The notes under the pieces were generated by a model. That model had not been told where the DNA came from, did no database searches, and saw nothing but the letters and a program-made list of their open reading frames with translations. This document shows, in pieces, positions 52,721-62,338 of a DNA stretch of 64,000 bases. Where the stretch lies: positions 2,108,001 through 2,172,000 of the forward strand of contig OZ252252.1 in NCBI GenBank assembly GCA_965249745.1, in the 5' to 3' direction. Numbering within the stretch: the first letter of the stretch is position 1; every line of letters starts with the position of its first letter. The translations under genes were made by a program, and so were the position numbers. This DNA comes from JANYHH01 sp965249745. Its GTDB lineage: Bacteria; Deinococcota; Deinococci; Deinococcales; JAAFIG01.

Positions 52721-54004
52721 TCATAAACGAATGGTCAACGACTCGAGGTCGCGCGGGTAGGCGCACAGGTTGCGGCAGCCGTCTTCGGTCACCAGCACCG
52801 TGTCCGAGTGGCGGAAGCCCGCCAGTCCCGGCACGTACAAGCCCGGCTCCAACGAGAAAATCATGCCGGGCAGGACGGGCGTGCGGTCATCCAAGTCCAG
52901 GAACGGATGCTCGTGTCCCTCGAGACCGAAGGCGTGCCCGGTGTGATGCCGCATCAGGTCCGCCATATTGAGTTCATTGCCGATAAAGTCCGATACGTCG
53001 CGCTCCACGTCGCAGCACAGGCGTCCGGGGCGCAGGGCATTGAAGGCCGCGTCCTGGGCCGCCAGCATGGCCGCGAAGTACCGCCTGAATTCGGGTGTCG
53101 GCTCGCCTGCGATCATCGTCCGTTCCAGTTCGGATTCGTAGCCGCCGACCACGCCATACGCGCCCGTGACCAGCACGTCCCCGGCGCGCACGCCGCCGGA
53201 CTCGTGCAAGCCGTGCGGGTTGGCGGTGTTCGCGCCCCGGATGAACATGGCGTTGGCGGGCTTGCCCTCGCGGGATTTTGGCGCGTAACGCGACCCGAGG
53301 GCCGCGAGCATGTCCCGCGTGGCTTGCAGGCTGGCGCTCTGCGACAACTCGAGTTCACTGACCCCGGACGCAATCCCAGCCTGCATCAGCCGGTGCGCGT
53401 GATCGCCCCAGACGCAGGCTTCCTGGATGAGGGCGACCTCGGCGTGGGACTTCACCGCTCGAGCGTCGTCTATCAGCTCCAACCGCTCGGGGATGGTGCG
53501 CTCTAGAAGTTGACTCAGGCGCGGTCCACGGTAGCCCCAGCGCGCCTCGTAGCCGTCCAGGTCGCAGGCAATCCGCCCATTTCGCACGCCCAACTCCTCG
53601 AGCAGGGGCAGTAAAGAACGCAGCGGGTGTTGACCGCTCCCGCCGCCGGGGTACTCCGGGTAGATCACCGTGCGCCCGATCTGCGGCGCTTGGGATTGCA
53701 GGTGCTGGGTCTCCAACTTTGGGATCATCATGCCGGGCGCGCCCTCTCTGGGGATCACGACGGCAATTGGTCGCTCGGTGGCGGCAAAGAAGAAGCCCGT
53801 CAGGTACGCGACTCGAGTCGGACCAAAAACCACGATCGCGTCCAACCCCTCGAGTTCCAGTCGGGCTTGCAGGGCGGCGACCCTGGATTCGTACTCGGGC
53901 AGAGCGATCTCGAGCAACTGTGTCTCTAACAACTCTGTCTCTAACAACGCTGTCTCGAGCGGCCCGGATTCGAGCAGTCCAGACTCGAGGCGATCTGACG
54001 GCAT
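52721..54004 (-). CDS. M24 family metallopeptidase (Xaa-Pro aminopeptidase/creatinase fold) with an N-terminal repeat
   Basis: 427 residues. After an unusual N-terminal repeat (residues about 5-34, see 53908-53997), a creatinase-like N-terminal domain (LEGLDAIVVFGPTRVAYLTG) and the pita-bread domain follow. Metal ligands are partly kept: GAYGVVGGYESELERT where classical enzymes have two Asp, HHTGHAFGLEGHE with the central His, FSLEPGLYVPG with Glu, and RHSDTVLVTEDG, where the last Glu is replaced. Since the Asp pair is not obvious, peptidase activity is uncertain; creatinase-type members also lack metals. ATG overlaps the stop of the dehydrogenase gene by one base. Confidence 0.85.
   Translation of the reverse strand: MPSDRLESGLLESGPLETALLETELLETQLLEIALPEYESRVAALQARLELEGLDAIVVFGPTRVAYLTGFFFAATERPIAVVIPREGAPGMMIPKLETQHLQSQAPQIGRTVIYPEYPGGGSGQHPLRSLLPLLEELGVRNGRIACDLDGYEARWGYRGPRLSQLLERTIPERLELIDDARAVKSHAEVALIQEACVWGDHAHRLMQAGIASGVSELELSQSASLQATRDMLAALGSRYAPKSREGKPANAMFIRGANTANPHGLHESGGVRAGDVLVTGAYGVVGGYESELERTMIAGEPTPEFRRYFAAMLAAQDAAFNALRPGRLCCDVERDVSDFIGNELNMADLMRHHTGHAFGLEGHEHPFLDLDDRTPVLPGMIFSLEPGLYVPGLAGFRHSDTVLVTEDGCRNLCAYPRDLESLTIRL
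53908..53997. repeat. Six 15-bp tandem units at the 5' end of the M24 gene
   Basis: Head-to-tail units beginning TCTCGAGCAACTGTG, TCTCTAACAACTCTG, TCTCTAACAACGCTG, TCTCGAGCGGCCCGG, ATTCGAGCAGTCCAG, ACTCGAGGCGATCTG. On the coding strand they specify LESG/LETx/LEIA units of five residues. Several units contain CTCGAG. Confidence 0.9.
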
Positions 54005-55047
54005 CAGTACATCCTCTCAACGTCCAGTTGATTCATCAGCGGCTCTCCATCCAGGTAGCGGCGCAAATTGTCGCAGAAGATCTCCACGATGCGGTCGTTC
54101 TCGCGGTCGTTGGTGCTGGCGGAGTGATGATAGATGGAGACGTTCTCCATGTCCCAGAGCGGACTGTCGGCGGGCAGCGGTTCGACCGCCGTGACATCCA
54201 GTGCCGCGAACCCGAGCTGCCCGGTCCGCAGCGCCTCGAGCATCGCGGGTTCCTGCACGACTGCGCCGCGCGCCACGTTAATCAGCGTCGCGCCAGGCTT
54301 CATCGCGGCGAACTCTGGCGCACCGATCAGCCCCTCGGTTTCCGGGGTGTGCGGACACGCCAAGAGAACGAAATCAGCCTCGTGCAGCAACCCGTGCAAA
54401 TCCGTCCATGGCAGCAAGGCATCCACCCCGAGCCTGTCCGCCGCCTGCCCCTGTGTATGACGCCCATCAGTCTGACGCTTCGTGGCGATGACGCGCATCT
54501 CGAAGGCCTTCGCCAGCCGCGCCACCTCCGCGCCGATCTTGCCCAGCCCGACAATGGCGAGCGTTTTATTGGAGAGTTCATCGGTCGCAAACCGCTGCCA
54601 GCGGTGCGCCTGTTGCAACTGCCGCGCTAGGTTGCGGCGCTTCACGACCTCGAGCATAGACATGATCGCAAACTCTGCCAGCGGGCGCGCGTGAACGCCG
54701 CTGGAGGTGGTGAAGACCGCGTTCATCCGGGCGAGGTTCTGACGCGTCACGAATTGCCCGATACCCGCGCTCGTGGCCTGCACCCAGCGCACGTTCTTGG
54801 CGCGCTCTGGGAGTTCAGGGACACCCGTGTAATCAAAATCGAACAGCACCTCGGCGTCACCCAACAACGCTTCCCAGCGCGACTGGTCCTCCGGGCTGCG
54901 CTGCAAGGGCTGCCCGACGTGATCGGCGCGGTAACGCGGTTTCGGCAGCAGCTCCGGTTCGTAACAGACGGACAGCCGCTCATCCACGGCGCGAATCCGC
55001 CCCACCAGTTCCGGTTCCAGATACGAACAGACCAAGACGTTGACCAT
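54004..55047 (-). CDS. D-2-hydroxyacid dehydrogenase (NAD-dependent)
   Basis: 347 residues. NAD-binding Rossmann motif AIVGLGKIGAEVARLAKA, substrate-binding Arg in LINVARGAVV, Glu in VTAVEPLPADSPLW and catalytic His in YHHSASTNDREN. It reduces or oxidises D-2-hydroxy/2-keto acids; the exact substrate is unknown. AAGGAG lies 4-9 nt before the ATG. It sits between the IclR regulator and the M24 gene on the same strand, with a one-base TGATG junction to the latter, so the three probably form an operon. Confidence 0.92.
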   Translation of the reverse strand: MVNVLVCSYLEPELVGRIRAVDERLSVCYEPELLPKPRYRADHVGQPLQRSPEDQSRWEALLGDAEVLFDFDYTGVPELPERAKNVRWVQATSAGIGQFVTRQNLARMNAVFTTSSGVHARPLAEFAIMSMLEVVKRRNLARQLQQAHRWQRFATDELSNKTLAIVGLGKIGAEVARLAKAFEMRVIATKRQTDGRHTQGQAADRLGVDALLPWTDLHGLLHEADFVLLACPHTPETEGLIGAPEFAAMKPGATLINVARGAVVQEPAMLEALRTGQLGFAALDVTAVEPLPADSPLWDMENVSIYHHSASTNDRENDRIVEIFCDNLRRYLDGEPLMNQLDVERMY

Positions 55048-55084
55048 AGGCTCCTTCTATTTCTAGCGGCTCAGGGCTAGCAGT

Positions 55085-55906
55085 TCAAGGCTCTCTGAGT
55101 TGCTGCGAGAACTCTTCGGCCGTGGCCCGAATCAGCCCTGCGAAGGCCGAGACGCGCCCCAGCTCCAAGCGACTGGCGGGCGCGGACAGACCCAGCGCCG
55201 CGATCGTCGCCCCGCTCGAGCCGCGCAGCGCCACGGCGATGCAACGCGCCCCAGGCGTGAACTCCTCGTCGTCCAAGGCGTACCCCTTGACCCGGACCCG
55301 CTCGAGGTCGCGCTCCAAGGCTTTCCGCGAGGTGACCGAACGATCCGTCAACGCCGCCAGCCCGGTGTGTTGCAGCGTGTCCCGGAGCGTGCGCGGCGCG
55401 AAATCCGCCAGGAAGATCTTGCCAACGGCCGTGCAATGCAGCGGTACGAGACTGCCAATACTGTTAGAGACCCGCATGACGCTCGGGGATTCCACCTGAT
55501 TCAAGTAAATCGCGCTCGAGCCGTACAGTGCCGCCAGATTCGCGGTCTCGCCGGTTTGCTCCACCAGACGCTCCAAGAACGGTTGGGCGTGCCGGGTGAA
55601 CTCGTATTTTAGGATCATCGAGCGCGTCACCTCGGCGATGCCGCGCCCCGGACCGTAACGCTTGGATTGCGGGTACTGCACCACATATTCCAGCGTCATC
55701 AAGGTCTGCACCAGCCGATGCACCGTGCTCGGGGGCAAATCTAGCGTTTTGGAAAGATCGGTGATGGACAGCGGCCCCCTCGAGCGGGCGAAAACCTCGA
55801 TCAGTTGCAGCGCTCGCTCGACCGCCCGGACACTCGAGGGGGTTTCGGTGGCGGGTTCGGTGCTGGTTGGTATCGTCTCGAGGGGGCGCGTTGCGGTGCG
55901 AGGCAT
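55085..55906 (-). CDS. IclR family transcriptional regulator
   Basis: 273 residues. A winged-helix DNA-binding domain (VRAVERALQLIEVFARSRGP, LDLPPSTVHRLVQTLMTLEYV) and the IclR effector domain (FLERLVEQTGETANLAAL, VPLHCTAVGKIFLAD, GYALDDEEFTPGARCIAVAL). Such regulators control catabolic operons in response to small carbon acids. A Pro/Thr-rich extension of about 25 residues precedes the domain. It heads the group with the D-2-hydroxyacid dehydrogenase and M24 genes and is a candidate regulator of the nearby transport genes. Confidence 0.92.
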   Translation of the reverse strand: MPRTATRPLETIPTSTEPATETPSSVRAVERALQLIEVFARSRGPLSITDLSKTLDLPPSTVHRLVQTLMTLEYVVQYPQSKRYGPGRGIAEVTRSMILKYEFTRHAQPFLERLVEQTGETANLAALYGSSAIYLNQVESPSVMRVSNSIGSLVPLHCTAVGKIFLADFAPRTLRDTLQHTGLAALTDRSVTSRKALERDLERVRVKGYALDDEEFTPGARCIAVALRGSSGATIAALGLSAPASRLELGRVSAFAGLIRATAEEFSQQLREP

Positions 55907-56166
55907 TCAGAAGTCCAGTCTGACCGGGCAGGCGTGGACCAGGGAAAACAGCGCTCGAATCCCGTCACCAAATTGCAACAACGACCCGCTCCGTGCGCTG
56001 GACGGCCACTCGAGACCTGAGCCTGACGGCATTTCCCGTGACGAAGCTCGAGGCTCACCCGATCTTTTAGAAGCGCGATCACGAAGAAGCGCCGCTCGAG
56101 CCACCTGTCCCTTGGGAACGGCGAGCGGCTCGAGACGGGGAATCAGGGTCTGGCTCACGCGGTAGT

Positions 56167-57399
56167 TCACGCTTCCATCCCGAACATCTTCAGTGACGCG
56201 ACGCTGTTCATCGAGCCGTATAAGAAATTCACGAACGCCGCCCGACCCGCCGCCCCGACGCGTTCGCGCACCTCTCGCACGGCCTCGTCGCCGTACCAGT
56301 ACGAGGCGATGAACGGACCCCGGAACGGGTGGGCCGCGAATCGCAAGCGCCCCTCGAGCCAGGCCGGTTGCGGGAAGCAACTCGTTTCCATGAAGTCGCG
56401 CACCTTGTCCAGATTCCAACCTTCACCCATCTGATACCAGGCGGCGCTGGTGGCGGTCGCGGTTCGCAGGCGGCGCAAGTTCAGATAAATCGCATCATCT
56501 TCCGATGTCACCCATTCGATGAGGTGAATCCCCTGATCGCCGATGCCCTCTTGAATCGCACCGACGACCGTGTTGGCGGTGCAGAGCAGCGCGTCAAGCG
56601 TGCTCTTGCCGCCCGCTGCCCAGTTCTTGGTCAGTAAGAGCTGCGTCGAATGACCCGGAAAGACCTCGTGCGCCACGAGATGCTTGAGCGCCGAGTGCGA
56701 GAACCGCAAGTCCAGATTCAGATCCATCTGCCCCTGCGCGAAGCTGCAACGGGCCGTGTACGGCACGCCGCGCACCGGATGCAGTTTCATCCGGTAATCT
56801 CCAGTCTGGTACACCATCGCATCCGTGCGCCCCTGCGCCTCGAGCATCAAGGCGTCGAAGGTCGTTTCGATGGTGGCGGGGTCAACGAAGCGCTCGTCCT
56901 CCCAACGCCGGGCGCGTTCTGCCAGCGAGCCGCTGCGATACCCAGCCGCCTCCAACTTGCTGTTCAGGTCGGCTCGCATCGTCTCGAGTTGATCGTCGCT
57001 CACGGGTGCGGCGGGCACACCGACCAATCGCTCCAACTTTTCGGCAAAGGGAACGCTGTCGCCGCGAAACATTCTTGTGGCGCAGCGCAGTGAATCCAGC
57101 ATCGCCAGTAAAAACGTGCGCCTCGCGCCCGCTGGGTAGCCCGCCGCTTCGCGCTCCAAGCTGGTGATTTCCGCAAGGGCCGCGTCCCAGCCTTGCAACT
57201 CGAGCGGTTCGACCAAACCCTCCCCGAGATAAATCGGAACCAGCCCCTCGCTGTCCAGTGCGCCGTTGCCCTCTGAGATGCGCCGCTCGAGCCTGTCTAT
57301 TCCAACTGTCAGGGCAGTCAGTTGCCGACCCAGCGCGAGGTCGTCTGCGGCGGGTTGGCTCGAGCCGGTTTGATCTTTAGCGGTCTGATCCTCAGTCAT
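56167..57399 (-). CDS. DUF885-like HExxH metallohydrolase
   Basis: 410 residues, no signal peptide. HLVAHEVFPGHSTQLLLT contains HExxH in the typical DUF885 context (HEvfPGH), and LRFSHSALKHLV precedes it. AIQEGIGDQGIHLIEW provides a likely Glu ligand; the C-terminus ends SVASLKMFG, as in other family members. Family function is uncertain; they are considered peptidases or hydrolases. ATG 57399 is chosen because GGAG lies 8 nt upstream. Divergent from the peptide-type binding protein gene by 130 bp, which suggests a link to imported peptides. Confidence 0.82.
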   Translation of the reverse strand: MTEDQTAKDQTGSSQPAADDLALGRQLTALTVGIDRLERRISEGNGALDSEGLVPIYLGEGLVEPLELQGWDAALAEITSLEREAAGYPAGARRTFLLAMLDSLRCATRMFRGDSVPFAEKLERLVGVPAAPVSDDQLETMRADLNSKLEAAGYRSGSLAERARRWEDERFVDPATIETTFDALMLEAQGRTDAMVYQTGDYRMKLHPVRGVPYTARCSFAQGQMDLNLDLRFSHSALKHLVAHEVFPGHSTQLLLTKNWAAGGKSTLDALLCTANTVVGAIQEGIGDQGIHLIEWVTSEDDAIYLNLRRLRTATATSAAWYQMGEGWNLDKVRDFMETSCFPQPAWLEGRLRFAAHPFRGPFIASYWYGDEAVREVRERVGAAGRAAFVNFLYGSMNSVASLKMFGMEA

Positions 57400-57529
57400 T
57401 GGGTCTCCATTCCACTCTGCGGAATCTTTGGGTGATTGACAATCTACTCGGCGACCCCCATAATTGCAAACTATTCTTGGCTTCAAATCACGAATTCACG
57501 TGTCTGAAGCAAGTAATAGGAGGTGGGAT

Positions 57530-59119
57530 GTGAAACGAGAACTCGGTCGTTACGCCCTGCGGTGCTTCGGCGTCGCCATTCTGCTAGGTGGAATTACTGC
57601 CGCGCAGGATCGCGGTGGCACGTTGACGGTTGGTCTGAGCTACGATGTGGACACCCTGGACCCCTACGCCAGCGGCTTCCTGACCGACGTGCAATCCACT
57701 TTCCTCGAGCCGCTGATTTACCCCGACGAGAACGCCCGCTACCAACCCGCGCTGGCAACTGAAGTGCCGACCCAAGCCAATCGTGGCATTCGCATCAGCT
57801 CCGACGGGAAGAAGATGACGGTCACCTACAAGCTGCGCCCCGGTTTGAAATGGGCCGACGGCGCACCCGTGACCTCGGCGGATGTCAAATTCACCTGGGA
57901 GGCGATCAAAGACCCCAAGTACCTGGGGTCCGAAAAGGACGGCACCGAGGAGATCGAAAAAATTGACACGCCCGATCCCCTGACGGCCGTCATCTCCTAC
58001 AACCAGATCTACGCGGGCTTCAAATCCTCCCTGTTCGGGTACGGCATCCTCCCGAAGCACGCGCTCGAGGGCAAGGATTTGAACAAGGACCCATTCTGGG
58101 AGAAGCCGTTCGGCGCGGGGCCGTTCAAGGTCACCGAGTTCAAGCGCGGGCAGTACGTGATCGTGGACCGCAACCCGAACTACTGGCGCGGCGGCGGCTT
58201 GCCGTACCTGGACCGGATCATCTTTAAGATCATCCCGAACACCAACACCCTCGTGACGCAACTGAAATCCGGCGAGCTGCAATTCGCCTACAACATCCCG
58301 TACACCCTAGCCCCCAGCGTGGACAACGTGCCGGGCTTGAAAGTCATTCGCGCTAAGACGCTCGGGTTTCGTCACTTGACGTTTAATCACAAAAACGAAT
58401 TCCTGGCCGACATCAACGTGCGTAAAGCCATCGCGCTGGCGATTGACCGCGACGCGATCAACAAAGCCCTCGGCGGGTACTTGCAGCCCGTCAACACCTT
58501 CGTCGTCTCGAGCTTCGACTACGTGACCAAGAACGTGCCCGTCTACAAGTACGACCCGGAAGCCGCGAAGCGCCTTTTGGCGAAGGCTGGTTACACCCTG
58601 GGCGGTGACGGCGTGCTGACCAAAGGCGGGAAGCGCCTGAGCCTGAAGTTCCTGTCGCAAGCCGGACGCACCGAGTACGAGATCTCGCAACAAGTTGTCG
58701 CCTCAGAGCTGAAGGCCATCGGCATTGAAACGCTGATTGACAATAAAGCGGGAGCCGCCCTGGCCACCGCGCGTCGCAACGGCAGCTACGATCTCTGGTA
58801 CTCCGGCTGGATCACGCCCGCCGACCCGATTGACTCGTACATTTCTTTCTACGGCACGAAAGGCTTCAACAACGGCAGCGGCTACAGCAACCCCAAGGTG
58901 GATAAACTCTTGGACGATGCCGCCAGCACCTTCGACCCGCTCCTGGTGAAATCCGACCTCGAGCAGGTGCAGAAGATCGTCATGACCGACCTCGCGGCGC
59001 TGCCGCTGTTCGAGGCATCCTCTGTTATTGCGGTCACAGAGAAGCTCCAGAACTTCAAGTCCAACCCGACCAACCAGAGCAACTTCCGTGAACCGAGCGG
59101 CTGGTGGTTGAAGAAGTGA
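57530..59119 (+). CDS. ABC transporter substrate-binding protein, family 5 (peptide/opine type)
   Basis: 529 residues. Signal peptide (LRCFGVAILLGGITAAQD), then the SBP_bac_5 fold: GGTLTVGLSYDVDTLDPY, YKLRPGLKWADGAPVTSADV and FKVTEFKRGQYVIVDRNPNY. It binds oligopeptides, dipeptides or related solutes for uptake by the two permeases that follow. GTG 57530 is chosen because AGGAGG lies 5-10 nt upstream and the signal peptide begins there. 220 bp with a possible hairpin separate it from the permeases. Confidence 0.93.
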   Translation: MKRELGRYALRCFGVAILLGGITAAQDRGGTLTVGLSYDVDTLDPYASGFLTDVQSTFLEPLIYPDENARYQPALATEVPTQANRGIRISSDGKKMTVTYKLRPGLKWADGAPVTSADVKFTWEAIKDPKYLGSEKDGTEEIEKIDTPDPLTAVISYNQIYAGFKSSLFGYGILPKHALEGKDLNKDPFWEKPFGAGPFKVTEFKRGQYVIVDRNPNYWRGGGLPYLDRIIFKIIPNTNTLVTQLKSGELQFAYNIPYTLAPSVDNVPGLKVIRAKTLGFRHLTFNHKNEFLADINVRKAIALAIDRDAINKALGGYLQPVNTFVVSSFDYVTKNVPVYKYDPEAAKRLLAKAGYTLGGDGVLTKGGKRLSLKFLSQAGRTEYEISQQVVASELKAIGIETLIDNKAGAALATARRNGSYDLWYSGWITPADPIDSYISFYGTKGFNNGSGYSNPKVDKLLDDAASTFDPLLVKSDLEQVQKIVMTDLAALPLFEASSVIAVTEKLQNFKSNPTNQSNFREPSGWWLKK

Positions 59120-59187
59120 GCGGCCCGCTCGAGGGGAGTTGCGTTTTGAGATGATCTGATGCCTCGAGGCAAAGCTAAGCGTGACGG

Positions 59188-59220
59188 GTTGCCCCCTTGA
59201 TCTTCAAGGTTGAGGGCAAC
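59188..59220 (+). terminator. Hairpin between the binding protein and permease genes
   Basis: GTTGCCC (59188-59194) pairs with GGGCAAC (59214-59220), with a second internal helix CTTGA/TCAAG. There is no T-run; it may reduce read-through or protect the upstream mRNA, giving more binding protein than permease. Confidence 0.5.
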
Positions 59221-59339
59221 TCGCTGCCTCTGCCCAGGGAGAGACGCCAGCGCACTAGGCTCGAGAATGTTTGATGGTCTGAAATTATCTTGATGGTGGC
59301 AAACTCTACCGATTCTCACTCTCTCAAGGAACGGCTGCT

Positions 59340-60293
59340 ATGAACTTTGGTTATCTGATGCGCCGTGCCCTGGTGACGATCCCGCTCTTGCTGGGTGTCT
59401 CCGTTCTGTTATACGCGGTGCTGCAACTCGCGCCGGGCGGCCCGGCCGATGTTTACGCCGACAATCCCGGTGTCAGTGCGGCGTCGCTGGCAAATTTAGA
59501 GCGAGAGCTGGGACTGGATCAGCCCGTGCCGGTGCAGTATCTCCGTTGGGTGTCTGCTTTCGTGCGCGGACAGTGGGGGTATAGCATTCGCACCGGGCGA
59601 CCCGTGACGACTGACATCGCGGAGCGGATCGGACCGACGCTGCTGCTGGGCGGCGTGGCGTTCGCACTAGCGTTGCTGATCGCCATCCCGCTCGGGGTGT
59701 TCAGCGCCCTGCGACGCTACAGCGCCGTGGATTACATCTTCACGCTGCTATCCTTCCTGGGGATTTCCATGCCGATCTTCTGGCTAGCGCTGATGCTGCA
59801 AGCCCTGTTCGCGGTCAACCTGCGCTGGCTGCCATCGGCGGGACTCGAGACGATTGGGGACAGCAGTTTCTTAGATCGGTTGCGTCACCTGATCCTGCCC
59901 GCAAGTCTGTTGGCGGTCGCCAACATTGCCAGTTGGGGGCGCTTCGTGCGCTCGAGCATGTTGGACGTGATGACCCTGGATTACATTCGCACCGCTAGGG
60001 CGAAGGGTCTGAACGAGCGCCTGGTGACGTACCGCCACGCGCTTCGAAACGCGCTGATTCCGGTGGTAACCGTTATCGCGCTGGACTTCGCTGGGATTCT
60101 CTCCGGCGCGGTCATCACCGAAACGATCTTCGCCTGGCCCGGCATCGGGCGCTTGTTCATCGAAGCCATGAACGGGCGCGATTACCCGGTGCTGATGGCG
60201 ATTCTGATGATCGGTTCGGTCGCGCTGGTCGTCACAAACCTGCTGACGGACCTCTTGTACTCACTGGTGGACCCACGGATACGCTATGACTGA
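59340..60293 (+). CDS. ABC transporter permease, DppB/OppB type
   Basis: 317 residues, six membrane helices. The DppB/OppB N-terminus (RRALVTIPLLLGVSVLLYAV, LQLAPGGPADVY) and the coupling EAA loop YIRTARAKGLNERLVTYRHA are present. Overlaps the second permease gene by 8 bp. CAAGGA lies 8-13 nt before the ATG. No ATPase gene of the dppD/dppF type follows. Confidence 0.94.
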   Translation: MNFGYLMRRALVTIPLLLGVSVLLYAVLQLAPGGPADVYADNPGVSAASLANLERELGLDQPVPVQYLRWVSAFVRGQWGYSIRTGRPVTTDIAERIGPTLLLGGVAFALALLIAIPLGVFSALRRYSAVDYIFTLLSFLGISMPIFWLALMLQALFAVNLRWLPSAGLETIGDSSFLDRLRHLILPASLLAVANIASWGRFVRSSMLDVMTLDYIRTARAKGLNERLVTYRHALRNALIPVVTVIALDFAGILSGAVITETIFAWPGIGRLFIEAMNGRDYPVLMAILMIGSVALVVTNLLTDLLYSLVDPRIRYD

Positions 60294-61173
60294 AACTGTC
60301 CTGAAAACTCGAACTCGAGGGTCCGACGAGTCCTTCTTGGGGCGCGCCCTGCGACGCTTTCGCCGTCACCGACTGGCGCAACTCGGGTTGGCGGTGCTGC
60401 TGATTCTGGGATTGGCGGCGGTGTTTGCGCCGCTCTTAACCCCGTACCAGTACGACGGTCAGGACGCCGCGCTGTTGGGAACGCCGGTCGCGCCCGGAGC
60501 AGCCCACCTGATGGGAACCGATCAGCTCGGGCGCGACAACTTCACCCGCATCCTGTACGGCGCTCGAGTCTCCCTATCGGTGGGATTAGCGAGCGCACTG
60601 ATCGCCACGTTTCTGGGGACACTGATCGGGGCAACGGCTGGGTTCTTCGGCGGCTGGGTGGATTCGCTGCTGATGCGCCTGACCGACGTGGTGCTGAGCA
60701 TCCCGATCCTGCCGCTGGTGATCGCGCTGTCTGGTTTCCTGCGCCCGAGCCTGTGGGTGCTGGTCGCCATCATCGGCGGGCTGGGCTGGATGGGCACGGC
60801 GCGGCTGGTGCGCGGACAGTTCCTGAGCTTACGCAACGCCGAGTACGTCGAGGCATCGCGCGCCCTGGGCGGTTCCAACCTACGAATCATGTTCCGTCAC
60901 ATCCTGCCCAATACGCTCGGACCGATCATTGTCAGCACCACTCTGGCGGTCGGCGGCGCGATCATCTTGGAGAGTGCCCTATCGTTCTTTGGGCTGGGCG
61001 TGCAACCGCCAACGCCGACCTGGGGCAACCTGCTGAATGGCTCCTCCGATTGGCTCGAGACCGCGCCGTGGTTGGCGGCCTTCCCCGGCATCTTCATTCT
61101 GGTCACCGTGCTGAGCAGAAGAGTCAACTTCTTAGGCGATGGTTTGCGTGACGCGCTCGACCCGAGGATGTGA
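60286..61173 (+). CDS. ABC transporter permease, DppC/OppC type
   Basis: 295 residues. An N-terminal helix (LGLAVLLILGLAAVFAPLL) with the OppC_N pattern, then LMGTDQLGRDNFTRILYGAR, the family signature, and the EAA loop EYVEASRALGGSNLRIMFRH. Partner of the DppB-type permease, with overlapping genes. The ATP-binding subunits must come from elsewhere in the genome. Confidence 0.94.
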   Translation: MTETVLKTRTRGSDESFLGRALRRFRRHRLAQLGLAVLLILGLAAVFAPLLTPYQYDGQDAALLGTPVAPGAAHLMGTDQLGRDNFTRILYGARVSLSVGLASALIATFLGTLIGATAGFFGGWVDSLLMRLTDVVLSIPILPLVIALSGFLRPSLWVLVAIIGGLGWMGTARLVRGQFLSLRNAEYVEASRALGGSNLRIMFRHILPNTLGPIIVSTTLAVGGAIILESALSFFGLGVQPPTPTWGNLLNGSSDWLETAPWLAAFPGIFILVTVLSRRVNFLGDGLRDALDPRM

Positions 61174-61240
61174 GGTCTCGAGCGTTACAGACAAAACGAG
61201 AGAATTCATTTTTTAGCCCTCGAGTTACAGGAGGTTCCCC

Positions 61241-62338
61241 TTGAAGGTTTTAATCATCGGCGCAGGTGCAATCGGCGGGCTGGCGGGAACGCACATGACT
61301 CGAGCTGGCTACGACGTGACCCTTATGGATCAGTGGCGCGAACACGTGGACGCGATCAACGCGGGCGGCGTGAAGATTGACGGCGTGCGCGGCGACCTGC
61401 ACTTGAGCGCCAAAGCGATTACACCCGATCAACTCGAGATGCACGTCCAGCAGCACGGCCCGCTCGAGGCGGTGCTGATCGCCACGAAATCGCAGCACAC
61501 GGCGGGCGCGGTGCGGCAACTGATCCCGCTGATGAGCAGTGAAACGTTCATCGTGTCGTTTCAAAACGGTTTCAACGAACCGATGATTGCGGAGATGCTG
61601 ACCGACGCCGGAATCGGCGGCATGGAACGGGTCGTCGGCAGTATCCCCAATTACGGCGGTGCGCTCGTAGACCCTGGCTATATCGAATTCGTCCACGAGG
61701 GACCGATTCAGCTTGGGGAGATGACGGGCGGTGTCTCGGAGCGTGTCAAGACCCTGGCGGGAATGCTCGAGTCGCTCACCAATGTGCAACTCTCCGAGAA
61801 TATCTGGGGGCAGATCTGGGCCAAAGAGGTCTACTCGCAGCAGGTAATCTTCAGTGCGCTGGCCGATGCCCGCATCATGGACACGCTCGGCAATGAACGC
61901 CTGGCCAGAGTGGCGGGTGCGTGCGTGCGCGAAGCTTTGGAGATCGCGGATGCCAACGGCATCACCGTGGAAGCGTTTGATTTCTTTGACCCCGCCAATT
62001 ACCGCCCGCAGACGCCCGCTGACACCCAGAAACTGATTGACAACATCAACCACGCGATTTGGCTGCTGAAAAAAGACCAAAAGCCGCAAGCGCACGCCTT
62101 CAAGAAAAAGGGTTCCGGCATCTGGTGGGACATCGTGTACAGAAAGCGCCCGAGCGAGGTCGGCTCGATGGCTGAACACCTCGTCGCTTACGGCAAGGCG
62201 CACGGCGCGGACACGCGCCTCACGGAAAAACTCGCGGGCATGATCCTCGAGATCGAACGCGGCGAGCGGCAGTTAGGATTCCACAATTACGATGAACTCG
62301 AGGCCTACGTGCGCGAGATCGGCAAGGAGCTGCCATGA
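61241..62338 (+). CDS. Ketopantoate reductase-like (ApbA/PanE family) oxidoreductase
   Basis: 365 residues, longer than PanE (about 300). N-terminal NADP-binding GAGAIGGLAGTHMTRAGYD, then VLIATKSQHTAGAV and SFQNGFNEPMIAEML as in the ApbA family. The catalytic Lys lies in QIWAKEVYSQQVIFSAL, and a C-terminal extension of about 60 residues is unusual. It is unlikely to be the pantothenate enzyme given the context; reduction of another 2-keto acid is more likely. The start is TTG 61241 with a strong CAGGAGG 6-12 nt upstream. Its stop overlaps the next gene (ATGA). Confidence 0.85.
   Translation: MKVLIIGAGAIGGLAGTHMTRAGYDVTLMDQWREHVDAINAGGVKIDGVRGDLHLSAKAITPDQLEMHVQQHGPLEAVLIATKSQHTAGAVRQLIPLMSSETFIVSFQNGFNEPMIAEMLTDAGIGGMERVVGSIPNYGGALVDPGYIEFVHEGPIQLGEMTGGVSERVKTLAGMLESLTNVQLSENIWGQIWAKEVYSQQVIFSALADARIMDTLGNERLARVAGACVREALEIADANGITVEAFDFFDPANYRPQTPADTQKLIDNINHAIWLLKKDQKPQAHAFKKKGSGIWWDIVYRKRPSEVGSMAEHLVAYGKAHGADTRLTEKLAGMILEIERGERQLGFHNYDELEAYVREIGKELP

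Noticed and set aside
53908..53997. A later start for the M24 peptidase that would exclude the pentad repeat
   Set aside because: No good internal start with a ribosome binding site exists before the conserved domain, and the one-base TGATG junction supports the start at 54004; the repeat was therefore kept as coding.
55907..56166. Possible small minus-strand gene between the IclR and DUF885 genes
   Set aside because: The frame is only an extension of a shadow frame of the DUF885 gene, rich in Arg/Ser with no start signal.
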